Source of the DNA: an uncultured Acidimicrobiaceae bacterium
Lineage (GTDB): Bacteria > Actinomycetota > Acidimicrobiia > Acidimicrobiales > Microtrichaceae
Direction: 5' to 3'
Length of the DNA stretch: 20,773 nt
Assembly (NCBI GenBank): GCA_937868025.1
Contig: CALMLJ010000191.1
Coordinates: 1-20,773 of the forward strand
The translations under genes and the position numbers were made by a program. Every line of letters begins with the position of its first letter. The stretch's first letter is position 1. Positions 9,119 through 17,079 of the stretch are shown piece after piece. The notes below the pieces were generated by a model. The model was not told the origin of the DNA and did no database searches. It was given only the letters and a program-made list of their open reading frames with translations.

Positions 9119-12064
9119 ATGACATCGGGACCGACCCCTCAGATCCTGGGAACGGCGATACTTGGGCCCATGGCCGACCGTTCCGACATCCGAGGCTTCG
9201 TCGGACGCAGCGATGAGCTGGGCGGGTTCGGTGGCGCCGCGGCGAGCGCCCGCGACGGCGTGCCGGTCGTGCTCCTCGTGAGCGGCGAGGCCGGCATCGG
9301 CAAGACGACGTTCGTGAAGGAGGGCGCACGGCGTTCCGACGTCCCGCTCCACGTCGGACGATGCGTCCAGATGGGCGGTGACGTGATCCCCCTCGCGCCG
9401 CTCGCCGACCTCCTGCGTCAGATCGATCGAGCCAACCCGGGCGTGCTGAACGACGGTCCACGGCTGGCGCCGTTGGCGAGGTGGATGAGCGGTGAGCTCG
9501 ACGATCGCCCGAACGTCGGCACCGCCTCGACCAGCCTGTTCGTTGCGGTGCTCGACCTGCTGACCCAGCTCGCCGACGACGCGCTCGCCGTTGCCTTCGA
9601 GGACCTCCATTGGGCGGACGCCGTGACGTGGGACCTGTTCGAGTTCCTGGCCCGCAATCTCGTGGACGAGCGCGTCGTCCTCATCGGCAGCTACCGCACC
9701 GATGAGGTCGGTACCGCCGTTCAGCGGCGACGGCTGGCCGGCCTCCCGCTCCTCCCCGGTGCACGACGCATCCACCTCGACGGCCTCGATCGAGCCGACG
9801 TGGGCGAGTGCGTGGCGGGCCTGCTCGGCGCTCCGGCGCCGCCGCACGTCGTCGACGAGATCCTCGCCCGCGGCCAAGGGAACCCCTTCTTCACCGAGGA
9901 GCTCGTAGCGGCACACCTCGCCGGCGAATCGATCCCGGTCGTCCTCTCCGACCTCATCTCCGCCGATGTCGTCGCGCTCGACGAGCCGACGCGCCAAGTG
10001 CTCGGCGCCCTGGCGACCGTCGGCCGGGAGACGAGCCACGAGCTGCTCACCCGCATCGCGGGGCTCGACGAGCCGACGGTCGAATCCGCCGTTCGCGTCG
10101 CCGTGGAGGCGCAGCTCCTGGTCGTGGACCGCAACACCGACGCGTATCGCTTCCGCCACGCACTCATCGGCGAAGTGGTCTACGCCGACCTGCTCCCATC
10201 TCAACGCAATCGCCTCCACCGCCGCGTCGCCGACGCGTTGTGCGAACAGCCGAACGACGTGCTGTCGCGCCCTGATCGCGCCGGCGAGTTGGCGTTCCAC
10301 CTCGACCGTGCGGGCGACCGCGAGGCGGCCTTCGCAGCGTTGCTCTCCGCCGCGGATGCCGCCGAGGAGATCGCTCCGGCCACGGCCCTCGCCCACCTCG
10401 AACGTTCCTTCGAGCTCTGGGACTCCGTCACGACGACGCTGCCCGGCGAACAGCGGAGCCACCGGCTGTGGCAAGCCGCAGAGCTTGCTGCCGGTGCTGT
10501 CGGCAATGCGCGAGCCGTCGAACTGGCGCAAGGAGCCCTGGAGCTGGGCCCGCCTCCTGAGGGCGAGTCGCGGGGGCACGAGCGCTTGGCGCGCTACCTG
10601 TGGGGGGCCGGTCAGCTCGAGACCAGCAGAATCGAGTTCGAGAAAGCCGTCTCCCTGATCTCAACGGACGGCAGCATCGAGGCAGCGCCCGTCTACGCAG
10701 GACTCGGCCAGGCCGAGCTCATGTCGGGCAACTACGAGTTGGCGGAGCAGTGGTGCCTCAGGACTCTGGACGCCGTGGGAACGCCCAGCGCGGACCTCCC
10801 GTCGTGGGTCATGGCCCGTCGGGTCCAAGGCGTCGTTCGCAGCTGCCTCGGGGACCCCGAGGGCGGGGTCGAGTTGTGCCGCGAGGCCTGGCGCTCGGCG
10901 CCGACGGCGCTGGGCCGAGCGCTCGCCACCCTGTACCTCTGTGTCGCCCTGCTCGACGCCGGGAGGAACGAGGAGGCCGTGAACGTGGCCCTCGACGCCG
11001 TCGTCGAAGGTCAGCTCGCCGGGCTCGATGCCAGCTACGGCGGCTACTCGGACGCCCTGGCTGCCGAGGGACTGAGCCGACTGGGTCGCTGGTCCGACGC
11101 TGCAGCGCTCCTGGTCCGGCACTCGACGGACGACACCCTCCCGGTCGGCATCATGCGGGTGGCCGGTGTGGGGGCGATGCTTGCCGCTCGACGAGGAGAC
11201 ACGGTTGAGGCAGGGAGGCTGCTGGCGGTCGCGTCGGCCCAACCGGTGGACGGCTGGCACCGGACGACCCTCGACATCACGATCGCAGGCGTGCGGCTTG
11301 TGCTCGGTGAGTGGGCCGAAGCGTCCGCCGCGGCGGAGCGAGGCTGGGACGGTGTCCCGGCCGACGTCGTCCTCTGGTCGGCACGCTTCGCCATGGCGAG
11401 CGTCGGGGCCGAGGTCGAACGGGCGCTGGACGCCGTCGCCGTCCAGCAGCCGATCGAGCTGACGGCGATCGTCGATCGACTCCGGCGACGGGTCGACTCC
11501 GTCGCCACGGCCGTCGAGTCGACGCCCCCAGCGCGTGCGTCGCTCGACACGGCGGCGAACCTGGCACAGGCGCACGCGAGCCTCACCCGACTCACGTCCC
11601 CGGACCCCGATGCCTGGTCGACGGCGGCGCAACGATGGAACGACCTCGGCGATCAGTGGTGGGTCGCCGTCGCTACCTTTCACGAAGCCGAGGCAGCAGC
11701 GGCGACGGGGGCAGTCGATCGGGCCGCTGCGACGCTCCGGGAGGCACACCGGCGGGCATCCGAGATGGGGGCGGCGCCACTTGTCGCCAAGATCGAAGCC
11801 CTGTCACGTCGGACGCGCCTCAGTGTCGAGGCACCCGTGCGTGTGGTCCTCGACGACACGTCGGTGCACAAGCTGGGGCTCACGACGCGGGAGGCCGAGG
11901 TGCTGGGCCTCGTCGCTGCCGGCCTCACCAACGGCCAGATCGGCACCGAGCTCTTCATCTCGGAGAAGACTGCGAGCGTCCACGTGTCCAACATCCTTCG
12001 CAAGCTCGGCGTGACCAGCAGGGTCGATGCCGCAGCAGTGGCGCAACGTCTGGGCATCGCCTGA
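9119..12064 (+). CDS. LAL-type LuxR-family transcriptional regulator with AAA ATPase domain
   Basis: A 981-residue ATP-dependent regulator. The N-terminal AAA/NACHT-like module starts at GFVGRSDEL and has Walker A GEAGIGKT (residues 56-63) and a Walker B-like AVAFEDLHWAD. The long middle region is rich in alanine and leucine helices, resembling TPR-type repeats. The C-terminal HTH reads LTTREAEVLGLVAAGLTNGQIG, then EKTASVHVSNILRKLGV, the classic LuxR/GerE fold. The start at 9119 follows GGGGGAGG closely. An alternative ATG at 9170 would be leaderless, with GATACT (9157-9162) seven bases before it. It is divergent from the copper/redox cluster, so it may control that cluster and the downstream genes; the signal is unknown. 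Confidence 0.93.
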   Translation: MTSGPTPQILGTAILGPMADRSDIRGFVGRSDELGGFGGAAASARDGVPVVLLVSGEAGIGKTTFVKEGARRSDVPLHVGRCVQMGGDVIPLAPLADLLRQIDRANPGVLNDGPRLAPLARWMSGELDDRPNVGTASTSLFVAVLDLLTQLADDALAVAFEDLHWADAVTWDLFEFLARNLVDERVVLIGSYRTDEVGTAVQRRRLAGLPLLPGARRIHLDGLDRADVGECVAGLLGAPAPPHVVDEILARGQGNPFFTEELVAAHLAGESIPVVLSDLISADVVALDEPTRQVLGALATVGRETSHELLTRIAGLDEPTVESAVRVAVEAQLLVVDRNTDAYRFRHALIGEVVYADLLPSQRNRLHRRVADALCEQPNDVLSRPDRAGELAFHLDRAGDREAAFAALLSAADAAEEIAPATALAHLERSFELWDSVTTTLPGEQRSHRLWQAAELAAGAVGNARAVELAQGALELGPPPEGESRGHERLARYLWGAGQLETSRIEFEKAVSLISTDGSIEAAPVYAGLGQAELMSGNYELAEQWCLRTLDAVGTPSADLPSWVMARRVQGVVRSCLGDPEGGVELCREAWRSAPTALGRALATLYLCVALLDAGRNEEAVNVALDAVVEGQLAGLDASYGGYSDALAAEGLSRLGRWSDAAALLVRHSTDDTLPVGIMRVAGVGAMLAARRGDTVEAGRLLAVASAQPVDGWHRTTLDITIAGVRLVLGEWAEASAAAERGWDGVPADVVLWSARFAMASVGAEVERALDAVAVQQPIELTAIVDRLRRRVDSVATAVESTPPARASLDTAANLAQAHASLTRLTSPDPDAWSTAAQRWNDLGDQWWVAVATFHEAEAAAATGAVDRAAATLREAHRRASEMGAAPLVAKIEALSRRTRLSVEAPVRVVLDDTSVHKLGLTTREAEVLGLVAAGLTNGQIGTELFISEKTASVHVSNILRKLGVTSRVDAAAVAQRLGIA

Positions 12065-12102
12065 TCCACCGGACATCACAGATCTGAGGGGTTGCGCCCG
12101 AT

Positions 12103-12132
12103 GCGTCGGTCGACGCCTTAGCCCGACGCTGA
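12103..12132 (+). promoter_or_regulatory. Candidate regulatory element or hairpin before the carotenoid-oxygenase gene (copy B)
   Basis: CCTTAGCCCGACGCTGA (12116-12132) resembles copy A and ends four bases before the ATG. Its CCGACGC (12123-12129) also pairs with GCGTCGG at 12103-12109, giving a 7-bp hairpin that might instead terminate the LAL transcript. No T-run follows. Confidence 0.35.
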
Positions 12133-12136
12133 CGTC

Positions 12137-13171
12137 ATGGACCTCGACGTCGACGGCTCGCTCCCCCACGACCTTTCCGGCCGCTACCTGTGCATCGGCC
12201 CAGCCCGCAGGCCCAAAGCCGTGCACGCGATCGAGCTGGGCGGAGGTGAGGCGATCTCATATCGCCGACGGGCCATCGACTCCGAGGACAACGAGGAGTC
12301 GGGCGAGGCCCTCCTCGAGTTCGCCGGGAGACTCCTCGCGCTCTCCGACGGCTCGCCTGCCCACGAGCTCTCGACCGATCTCCACACCGTCGGGCGCGTC
12401 GACCTCGCCGGACGTGCCCGCGGGATCGGGGCGCATCCCAAGCTCGATCGGCAATCCGGTGGGCTGTACCTCCTCTCATCCCCTGGCTCGACCACGCCCC
12501 TTCTCCATGCCATCTCGCCCGGCGGGCTGACGCGACGCACGCGCTCGGTCGATGGCGCTCCGGCCGCAGTCCACGATCTCGCCCTCACGGCGAGCCATGT
12601 CGTCCTGAAAGCAGACCCCTTCATCGGAATCTCGCGTCGCGACGAGGATGACGCCTGGTCGTGGCACGCGACCGGCGCGACCAGCCCGTTCGCCCTGGTC
12701 TCGGCTTACGACGACGGCGACAGCGTGGTCGTCCACGCGACGACTCCGGCGCTCGAACGGTGGAACGTGCAACGTGACAACGCTGCGGTCGATCGGTCGG
12801 TCATCGACGCCGATCCCCAGTCGTTCGGCCGGATCAACGACCGGCGCGCCGGTCTGCCGCACCGGTACCTCTACTCCGTCGAACATCTCGGGGGCTCTGT
12901 CCTCAAGCACGACCTGGTCACCGGCGCCCGAACACGTCACGACGCCGGAGGCGCACGCCGCTGCGGCCAGTTCTTGTTCGCCCCCGACGCTCAGCGGCGC
13001 ACTGACGAAGACGGCGGCTGGCTCCTCGGGCTCGTCAACGACGACTCCGACCACACGAACCTCGTGGTGCTCGACGCTGCCGACCTCGCCTTCCCCGCCA
13101 TCGCGGCGGTGCGGCTTCCTCGACCGCTTCCCCGTGGCCTTCACGGCCTGTGGAGCCCCACCCCTCTCTGA
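12137..13171 (+). CDS. Compact carotenoid-oxygenase (RPE65/CCD) family protein
   Basis: A 344-residue protein resembling carotenoid cleavage dioxygenases, non-heme iron enzymes that split polyene or related double bonds. The family signatures are SLPHDLSGRYLCIGPA near the start, GAHPKLD, VHDLALT and GQFLFAPDAQRRTDEDGGW, and a C-terminal LPRPLPRGLHGLW. The four expected iron-ligand histidines appear present at residues 100, 146, 200 and 336. It is clearly shorter than the usual 450-500 residues, and the region after the first motif lacks the usual F-x-GDGM segment, so substrate or activity may differ. No ribosome-binding site precedes the ATG, so a leaderless transcript or a regulator-dependent promoter close to the start is possible. 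It lies 72 bases after the LAL regulator. Confidence 0.83.
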   Translation: MDLDVDGSLPHDLSGRYLCIGPARRPKAVHAIELGGGEAISYRRRAIDSEDNEESGEALLEFAGRLLALSDGSPAHELSTDLHTVGRVDLAGRARGIGAHPKLDRQSGGLYLLSSPGSTTPLLHAISPGGLTRRTRSVDGAPAAVHDLALTASHVVLKADPFIGISRRDEDDAWSWHATGATSPFALVSAYDDGDSVVVHATTPALERWNVQRDNAAVDRSVIDADPQSFGRINDRRAGLPHRYLYSVEHLGGSVLKHDLVTGARTRHDAGGARRCGQFLFAPDAQRRTDEDGGWLLGLVNDDSDHTNLVVLDAADLAFPAIAAVRLPRPLPRGLHGLWSPTPL

Positions 13172-13226
13172 ACCACCAACGACGTCCTCGTCACCCGCGA
13201 GGCGTCCAAACCCGAAGGAGCACACC

Positions 13227-15770
13227 ATGCACGGACGACCAGCACCCCAAGAGGTAGGAGAGCCACGAGAAAGCCACCCCCAGCGGTGGCAGATCCTCGG
13301 CGTGCTCCTCCTCGCGCTCGTGGTCACCTCGATCGACCACACCGTCATCAACGTCGCGCTCCCCCGCCTCGTCGATGACCTCCACTCCACCGCATCCCAA
13401 CTGCAGTGGATCGTCGCCGCGTACACCATCGTGTTCGCGGGTCTCCTGCTCACGGCCGGCAGCCTCGGCGACCGGTTCGGGCGCCGTCGGGCACTGCTCG
13501 CAGGACTGACCGCATTTCTCGGCGGCTCGGTCTTCGCCGGACTCTCGACATCGACGACGATGCTGATCGCCGCCCGCGGCGTGATGGGAGTCGGTGGCGC
13601 GCTGATCATGCCCACGACGCTGTCGATCCTGGTCAACGCGTTCGGATCACCCCGGGAACGGGCCAAGGCGATCGCTGCCTGGACCGCAGCGAGCGGCGCC
13701 GGCATCGCGCTCGGGCCCATCGTCGGCGGCGCACTCATGCGCAGCTTCTCGTGGTCGTCGGTCTTCTGGATCAACGTCCCACTCCTCGCCGTCGCCTTAG
13801 TCGGCGCCCTCCACGTGATCCCAGAATCGAAGGACCCCCACGCCACCCGCCTCGACCCGATCGGCGCACTCCTGTCCATCGCCGGCGTCGGCACCATCGT
13901 GTACGCCATCATCGAAGGACCGTCGAGCGGGTGGACCTCGAACATCACCCTCGCAGCCTTCGCCGTCGGCCTGCTCGTCACTGCGGCCTTCATCGGATGG
14001 GAAGTACGCCGGGAGGAGCCGATGCTCGACTTGAGCCTCTTCCGCAACCCGGCGTTCACCGCCGCCAGCGTCGCACTCGCCATGCTGTTCTTCGCCATGG
14101 CCGGCGCCGTATTCCTCCAGGCTCAGTACCTCCAGTTCATCCTTCAGTACTCCCCGCTCGTCGCCGGGTGTGCCCTCGTCCCCGCTGCGATCGGGATGAT
14201 GGTCGGTACCGGAGCCGGTTCTCATCTCGCAGGCCTGTTCGGAGGTCGGGTCGCCGTAGCGAGTGGCACCCTGCTCGCCGCCGGAGGGCTCGCGGTACAA
14301 GCCGGATTCGTCGACGGCACGTCCTACCTGCCGACCGGCCTCGGGTTGCTGCTGTTCGGACTCGGCGCCGGAATGGCGATGCCGTCAGCGACCGACCTCA
14401 TCATGGCGACGCTCCCCCCGGCCCGAGCCGGCGTCGGCTCCGCCGTCAACGACACCGTCCGCGAGCTGGGCGGCGCCCTCGGCGTCGCCATCATCGGCAG
14501 CGTCTCAGCAACCCGGTACACATCCTCGCTGCGCTCCGACCTCCGCCAGGTCGGTGGCCTGTCCGCCTCGACTCGGACCGCACTCGCCGACAACGTCGGA
14601 TCGACCCTGGCCTCGAGCCAGAGGCTGGGAGCGAGTGGCCGCGACATCGCCGCCCTCGGTCGTCAGGCGTTCGTGGACTCGATGACCACGGCGCTGTGGA
14701 TCGCCGTCGGCATGGCCGTGGCCGCGACCGTCATCGCCGCCATCAACCTGCCGCGTCATCGCCCGACGGGTGCACCCGGGGACAATGGCCACGGCCACGG
14801 CCACCTTCATGGTGGCGGTCACGGTGGCCGAGGCAGCCACCAGCCGGGATCCGATCGCCAGCCCGTTCACGCCCGACGCGTTGCGGAGCGCTCCGGCGCT
14901 GCCGTCGTCGGTCTCGCGATCCTGACGTCAGGATGCAGCACGGCAACCGAGAGCGCGGTCGCCCCGGCCTCAACTCGACAGGCTCCGACCAGCACCACGA
15001 TCTTGCCCCGACCGTCCGGGCCAGTTGACGAGCTGACCGAGGTCGACGGCGCCCGACTGCACATCCAGTGCGCCGGCAGCGGCGACACGACCGTCGTCTT
15101 GATCCCGGGGTTCGGTGCCACCGGCGATGTCTGGAGTGCCGTGATGCCGGCAGTTGCGACTCGCGAACGAGTCTGCACCTACACACGCTTCGGGGAGGGC
15201 ACCAGTGACCCCGCTCCAGCCCCGCAGACCTTCGCCACGGAGGCGAAGGACCTGCGGGCCGCGTTGAGCTCCATGGACGAGTCGGGCCCGTTCGTGTTGG
15301 CTGGCCATTCCTTCGGTGGTGCAGAGGCAGTGACGTTCGCTCATCTGTTCCCCGCCGACGTCGCTGGACTCGCGCTCATCGACGCCAGCCCTGCCTCGTG
15401 GCTCAGCGCGTCGTGCGCCGTGCCCGACGACGGATCGCAGACGTCGCAAATATTCCGGGACAACTGCGCTTCGATCTCATCAGGGGACAACCCCGAACGC
15501 CTCGATGGCCCATCCGCCTTCGGGGATGTCGGGATGATCGAGTCCCTTGGCAGCTTGCCGATGGCCGTCGTCACCGCCGCACGACACACGTATCCGGATC
15601 TCGCACCTGCTGAGGAGGACCGCCTGAACCAGGTGTGGGATCAGGGGCAACAGCATTGGATGTCACTGTCCACCGAAGCAATGCTCGTGCCGGTCGAGAA
15701 CACCAGCCACAACATCCATGTCGACCGACCCGACGTGGTCATCGAGCAGATCGAGCAGCTTCTGCCATGA
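13227..15770 (+). CDS. Fusion protein: DHA2-type MFS transporter + His-rich linker + lipobox + alpha/beta hydrolase
   Basis: One uninterrupted frame of 847 residues. Residues 1 to about 515 form an MFS drug:H+ antiporter of the 14-helix DHA2 type, with SIDHTVINVALP in helix 1, GSLGDRFGRRRAL in the first loop and ALGPIVGGAL in the motif-C region. A His/Gly-rich linker (about 519-538) follows. Then come a basic stretch, a short hydrophobic segment and LTSGC (cysteine 570), which look like a lipoprotein signal peptide. From about 585 to the end is an alpha/beta hydrolase with an LIPGFG oxyanion region, nucleophile elbow GHSFGG (serine 695) and a C-terminal TSHNIHVD (likely catalytic histidine 828). 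A strong GAAGGAG lies 6 bases before the start. I find no in-frame ATG, GTG or TTG start for a separate hydrolase just before the lipobox. It could be a real fusion, or two genes joined by a mutation or sequencing error. Confidence 0.85.
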   Translation: MHGRPAPQEVGEPRESHPQRWQILGVLLLALVVTSIDHTVINVALPRLVDDLHSTASQLQWIVAAYTIVFAGLLLTAGSLGDRFGRRRALLAGLTAFLGGSVFAGLSTSTTMLIAARGVMGVGGALIMPTTLSILVNAFGSPRERAKAIAAWTAASGAGIALGPIVGGALMRSFSWSSVFWINVPLLAVALVGALHVIPESKDPHATRLDPIGALLSIAGVGTIVYAIIEGPSSGWTSNITLAAFAVGLLVTAAFIGWEVRREEPMLDLSLFRNPAFTAASVALAMLFFAMAGAVFLQAQYLQFILQYSPLVAGCALVPAAIGMMVGTGAGSHLAGLFGGRVAVASGTLLAAGGLAVQAGFVDGTSYLPTGLGLLLFGLGAGMAMPSATDLIMATLPPARAGVGSAVNDTVRELGGALGVAIIGSVSATRYTSSLRSDLRQVGGLSASTRTALADNVGSTLASSQRLGASGRDIAALGRQAFVDSMTTALWIAVGMAVAATVIAAINLPRHRPTGAPGDNGHGHGHLHGGGHGGRGSHQPGSDRQPVHARRVAERSGAAVVGLAILTSGCSTATESAVAPASTRQAPTSTTILPRPSGPVDELTEVDGARLHIQCAGSGDTTVVLIPGFGATGDVWSAVMPAVATRERVCTYTRFGEGTSDPAPAPQTFATEAKDLRAALSSMDESGPFVLAGHSFGGAEAVTFAHLFPADVAGLALIDASPASWLSASCAVPDDGSQTSQIFRDNCASISSGDNPERLDGPSAFGDVGMIESLGSLPMAVVTAARHTYPDLAPAEEDRLNQVWDQGQQHWMSLSTEAMLVPVENTSHNIHVDRPDVVIEQIEQLLP

Positions 15771-16081
15771 CTCGCCGACGTGCGGCAGCGCTGACAGCCG
15801 GGGTGTTTCTCGCCTTCATGGGCGCCGAGATCGTGTTCCCATCCGCCGGCGAGCCCCCCGCCGACGTCCAACCCCCAGCTCGGGCGATCGACTTCAGGAG
15901 ACCATCCACGCTGGCCTGGTCCGTCGAGCTGGTCGGGGCCAGCACCGAGGCACTGAGCGAGGTCAGGTGCTCCACCCGGGGCAACGGCCAATTCGTCTGT
16001 CGCGGTCGGACGCCGAACGGCGCTCGGGCGATCGTCCGGATCGTGGTGGACGGTGAAGGGGCATCGTGGAGGAGCCGGTAG
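15767..16081 (+). CDS. Small exported or membrane-anchored hypothetical protein
   Basis: A 104-residue protein whose ATG overlaps the preceding stop as ATGA, a typical coupling signal. The N-terminus MTRRRAAALTAGVFLAFMGAEIVF is a basic-then-hydrophobic signal sequence or anchor. The rest contains two cysteines in VRCSTRGNGQFVCRGR that could form a disulfide, and ends WRSR. I recognise no family. Its position immediately after the MFS-hydrolase fusion suggests a partner acting at or outside the membrane. Moderate confidence because it is short. Confidence 0.65.
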   Translation: MTRRRAAALTAGVFLAFMGAEIVFPSAGEPPADVQPPARAIDFRRPSTLAWSVELVGASTEALSEVRCSTRGNGQFVCRGRTPNGARAIVRIVVDGEGASWRSR

Positions 16082-16288
16082 AACGAGCGGTGAGAGCGAT
16101 TCGCCGCTGAACCACCGACGAGAAGCGCCGCAGCGCCTCGAACAGACGTTCCATGTCATGACTCGCGATGCCGATCGCGAGCACGGCTGCAGCGGCATCA
16201 CGGTGTCCGGCTGGTACCGATTCGGCATGGGCAGGGCTGAAAGCAGTGTTGCTGATCACCAAGGCCATCTGACCCGTATGGTCAGCCC
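16082..16288 (+). other. Intergenic region between exported protein and DUF1232 gene
   Basis: No convincing gene is seen in these 207 bases on either strand. A minus-strand open frame (15963-16268) lacks recognisable domains and overlaps the exported-protein gene. The stretch holds a perfect inverted repeat, listed separately. Confidence 0.6.
16162..16181. terminator. Perfect inverted repeat, possible terminator or operator
   Basis: CTCGCGAT and ATCGCGAG flank a four-base GCCG loop. The stem of 8 bp is perfect, but no T-run follows on either strand, so it could be a rho-independent-like hairpin of a high-GC genome or a protein-binding site before the DUF1232 gene. Confidence 0.4.
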
Positions 16289-16684
16289 ATGCTCCGCATC
16301 GTGCTCATCGCCGTCGGCGTGCTCGCAGCCTCATGGATCGTCATGATCGTGCTGGCGGCCCGTCTCCCCGACGGTGTCGCCAAGGACCTGGCATCGTTCC
16401 TGCCGAGCTGCGTCACCATGCTCCGCGTGCTTCGCAAGGATCCCCGAGTTCCTCGTCGAGCGAAGGTAGCGATCGCATTCGCCGCGCTCTGGGCGATCTC
16501 CCCGATCGACCTCATCCCCGAGTTCCTCCCCGTCATCGGCCCGCTCGACGACATCGTCGTCATCGCACTCGCCCTGCGCTACGCCGGCCGCCAGCTTCCA
16601 CGCGAGGTCATCCTCGACGCTTGGCCGGGCAACCCGTCACTGATCAACAGGCTGCTCGGGCCGGCACGGATATCAGACGCTTGA
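16289..16684 (+). CDS. DUF1232 (YkvA-like) membrane protein
   Basis: A 131-residue protein with one N-terminal helix (about residues 4-25) and a DUF1232 core: RRAKVAIAFAALWAISPIDLIPEFLPVIGPLDDIVV, in which SPIDLIPEF...GxxDD is the family signature. The biochemical role of this family is unknown. There is no clear Shine-Dalgarno before the ATG. Positioned between the exported protein and the SHOCT gene, all on the plus strand, with no evidence of direct involvement in metal handling. Confidence 0.85.
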   Translation: MLRIVLIAVGVLAASWIVMIVLAARLPDGVAKDLASFLPSCVTMLRVLRKDPRVPRRAKVAIAFAALWAISPIDLIPEFLPVIGPLDDIVVIALALRYAGRQLPREVILDAWPGNPSLINRLLGPARISDA

Positions 16685-16763
16685 CGACAGCAGGGCCCTT
16701 CGGCACTACCCGGCGGACGCAGGTCGGCGGACGATCAATGGACGACGAGACGCCGGAGGCGAC

Positions 16764-17030
16764 ATGCACTACTGGGACGACGGATCGAGCTGGGGCTCAG
16801 GCAACTGGGCGATGATGGCCATGATGCTGCTGTTCGCAGTTCTCGCCGTGGGCACCATTGTGTGGGTCGTCCGACAGTCAGCTCGACCACACCATCACCT
16901 TCCGACACCGTCTCCGGCCACGGACGACCGCGCCGCCCGAATTCTCGACGAACGGTTCGCCCGCGGTGAGATCGACGAGGACGACTACACCAGCCGCCGC
17001 AAGCTGCTCGCCACGCCGACCCCGTTGTAG
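16764..17030 (+). CDS. SHOCT-domain small membrane protein
   Basis: An 88-residue protein: a short Trp/Gly-rich N-terminus, one membrane helix (about residues 16-36), a HHH-containing linker and a C-terminal SHOCT domain (ARILDERFARGEIDEDDYTSRRKLL). SHOCT modules are short oligomerisation-type domains found at protein ends. The start is supported by GGAGG 4 bases upstream. Such proteins often accompany copper-resistance genes, and this one converges with the cupredoxin gene. Its specific function is unknown. Confidence 0.87.
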   Translation: MHYWDDGSSWGSGNWAMMAMMLLFAVLAVGTIVWVVRQSARPHHHLPTPSPATDDRAARILDERFARGEIDEDDYTSRRKLLATPTPL

Positions 17031-17040
17031 GGCGCCCGAA

Positions 17041-17063
17041 CCCGGGGCCGAAGCGACCCCGGG
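17041..17063. terminator. Bidirectional hairpin between convergent genes
   Basis: CCCGGGG and CCCCGGG form a perfect 7-bp G/C stem around a 9-base loop (CCGAAGCGA). It lies between the SHOCT gene stop and the cupredoxin gene stop, where both transcripts should end. No U-tract follows. Confidence 0.55.
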
Positions 17064-17079
17064 GCACGGACGCCAGCGC

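Noticed and set aside
7913..10579. A single minus-strand open frame of 888 codons
   Set aside because: Only the last 217 residues look like a protein (PNPOx family). The rest is low-complexity antisense to the LAL regulator, and a strong ribosome-binding site supports the start at 8566.
12648..13226. Upstream extension of the MFS-hydrolase frame
   Set aside because: It overlaps the carotenoid-oxygenase gene in another phase, is low-complexity, and the strong GAAGGAG before 13227 fixes the start.
12476..14098. Minus-strand open frame of 540 codons over the carotenoid-oxygenase and MFS genes
   Set aside because: It spans the junction of two well-supported plus-strand genes and has no recognisable motif.
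14786..14930. Alternative start for a separate hydrolase (ATG at 14786 and following) in another phase
   Set aside because: That phase runs to a stop near 14920 before the hydrolase domain and gives no lipobox, so it would need a frameshift to join the hydrolase.
13406..15028. Plus-strand open frame of 540 codons in another phase of the MFS gene
   Set aside because: Arg/His/Pro-rich shadow of a real gene, with no membrane helices or domain.
15963..16268. Minus-strand open frame of 101 codons near the gap at 16082-16288
   Set aside because: No domain, no clear ribosome-binding site, and it overlaps the exported-protein gene.
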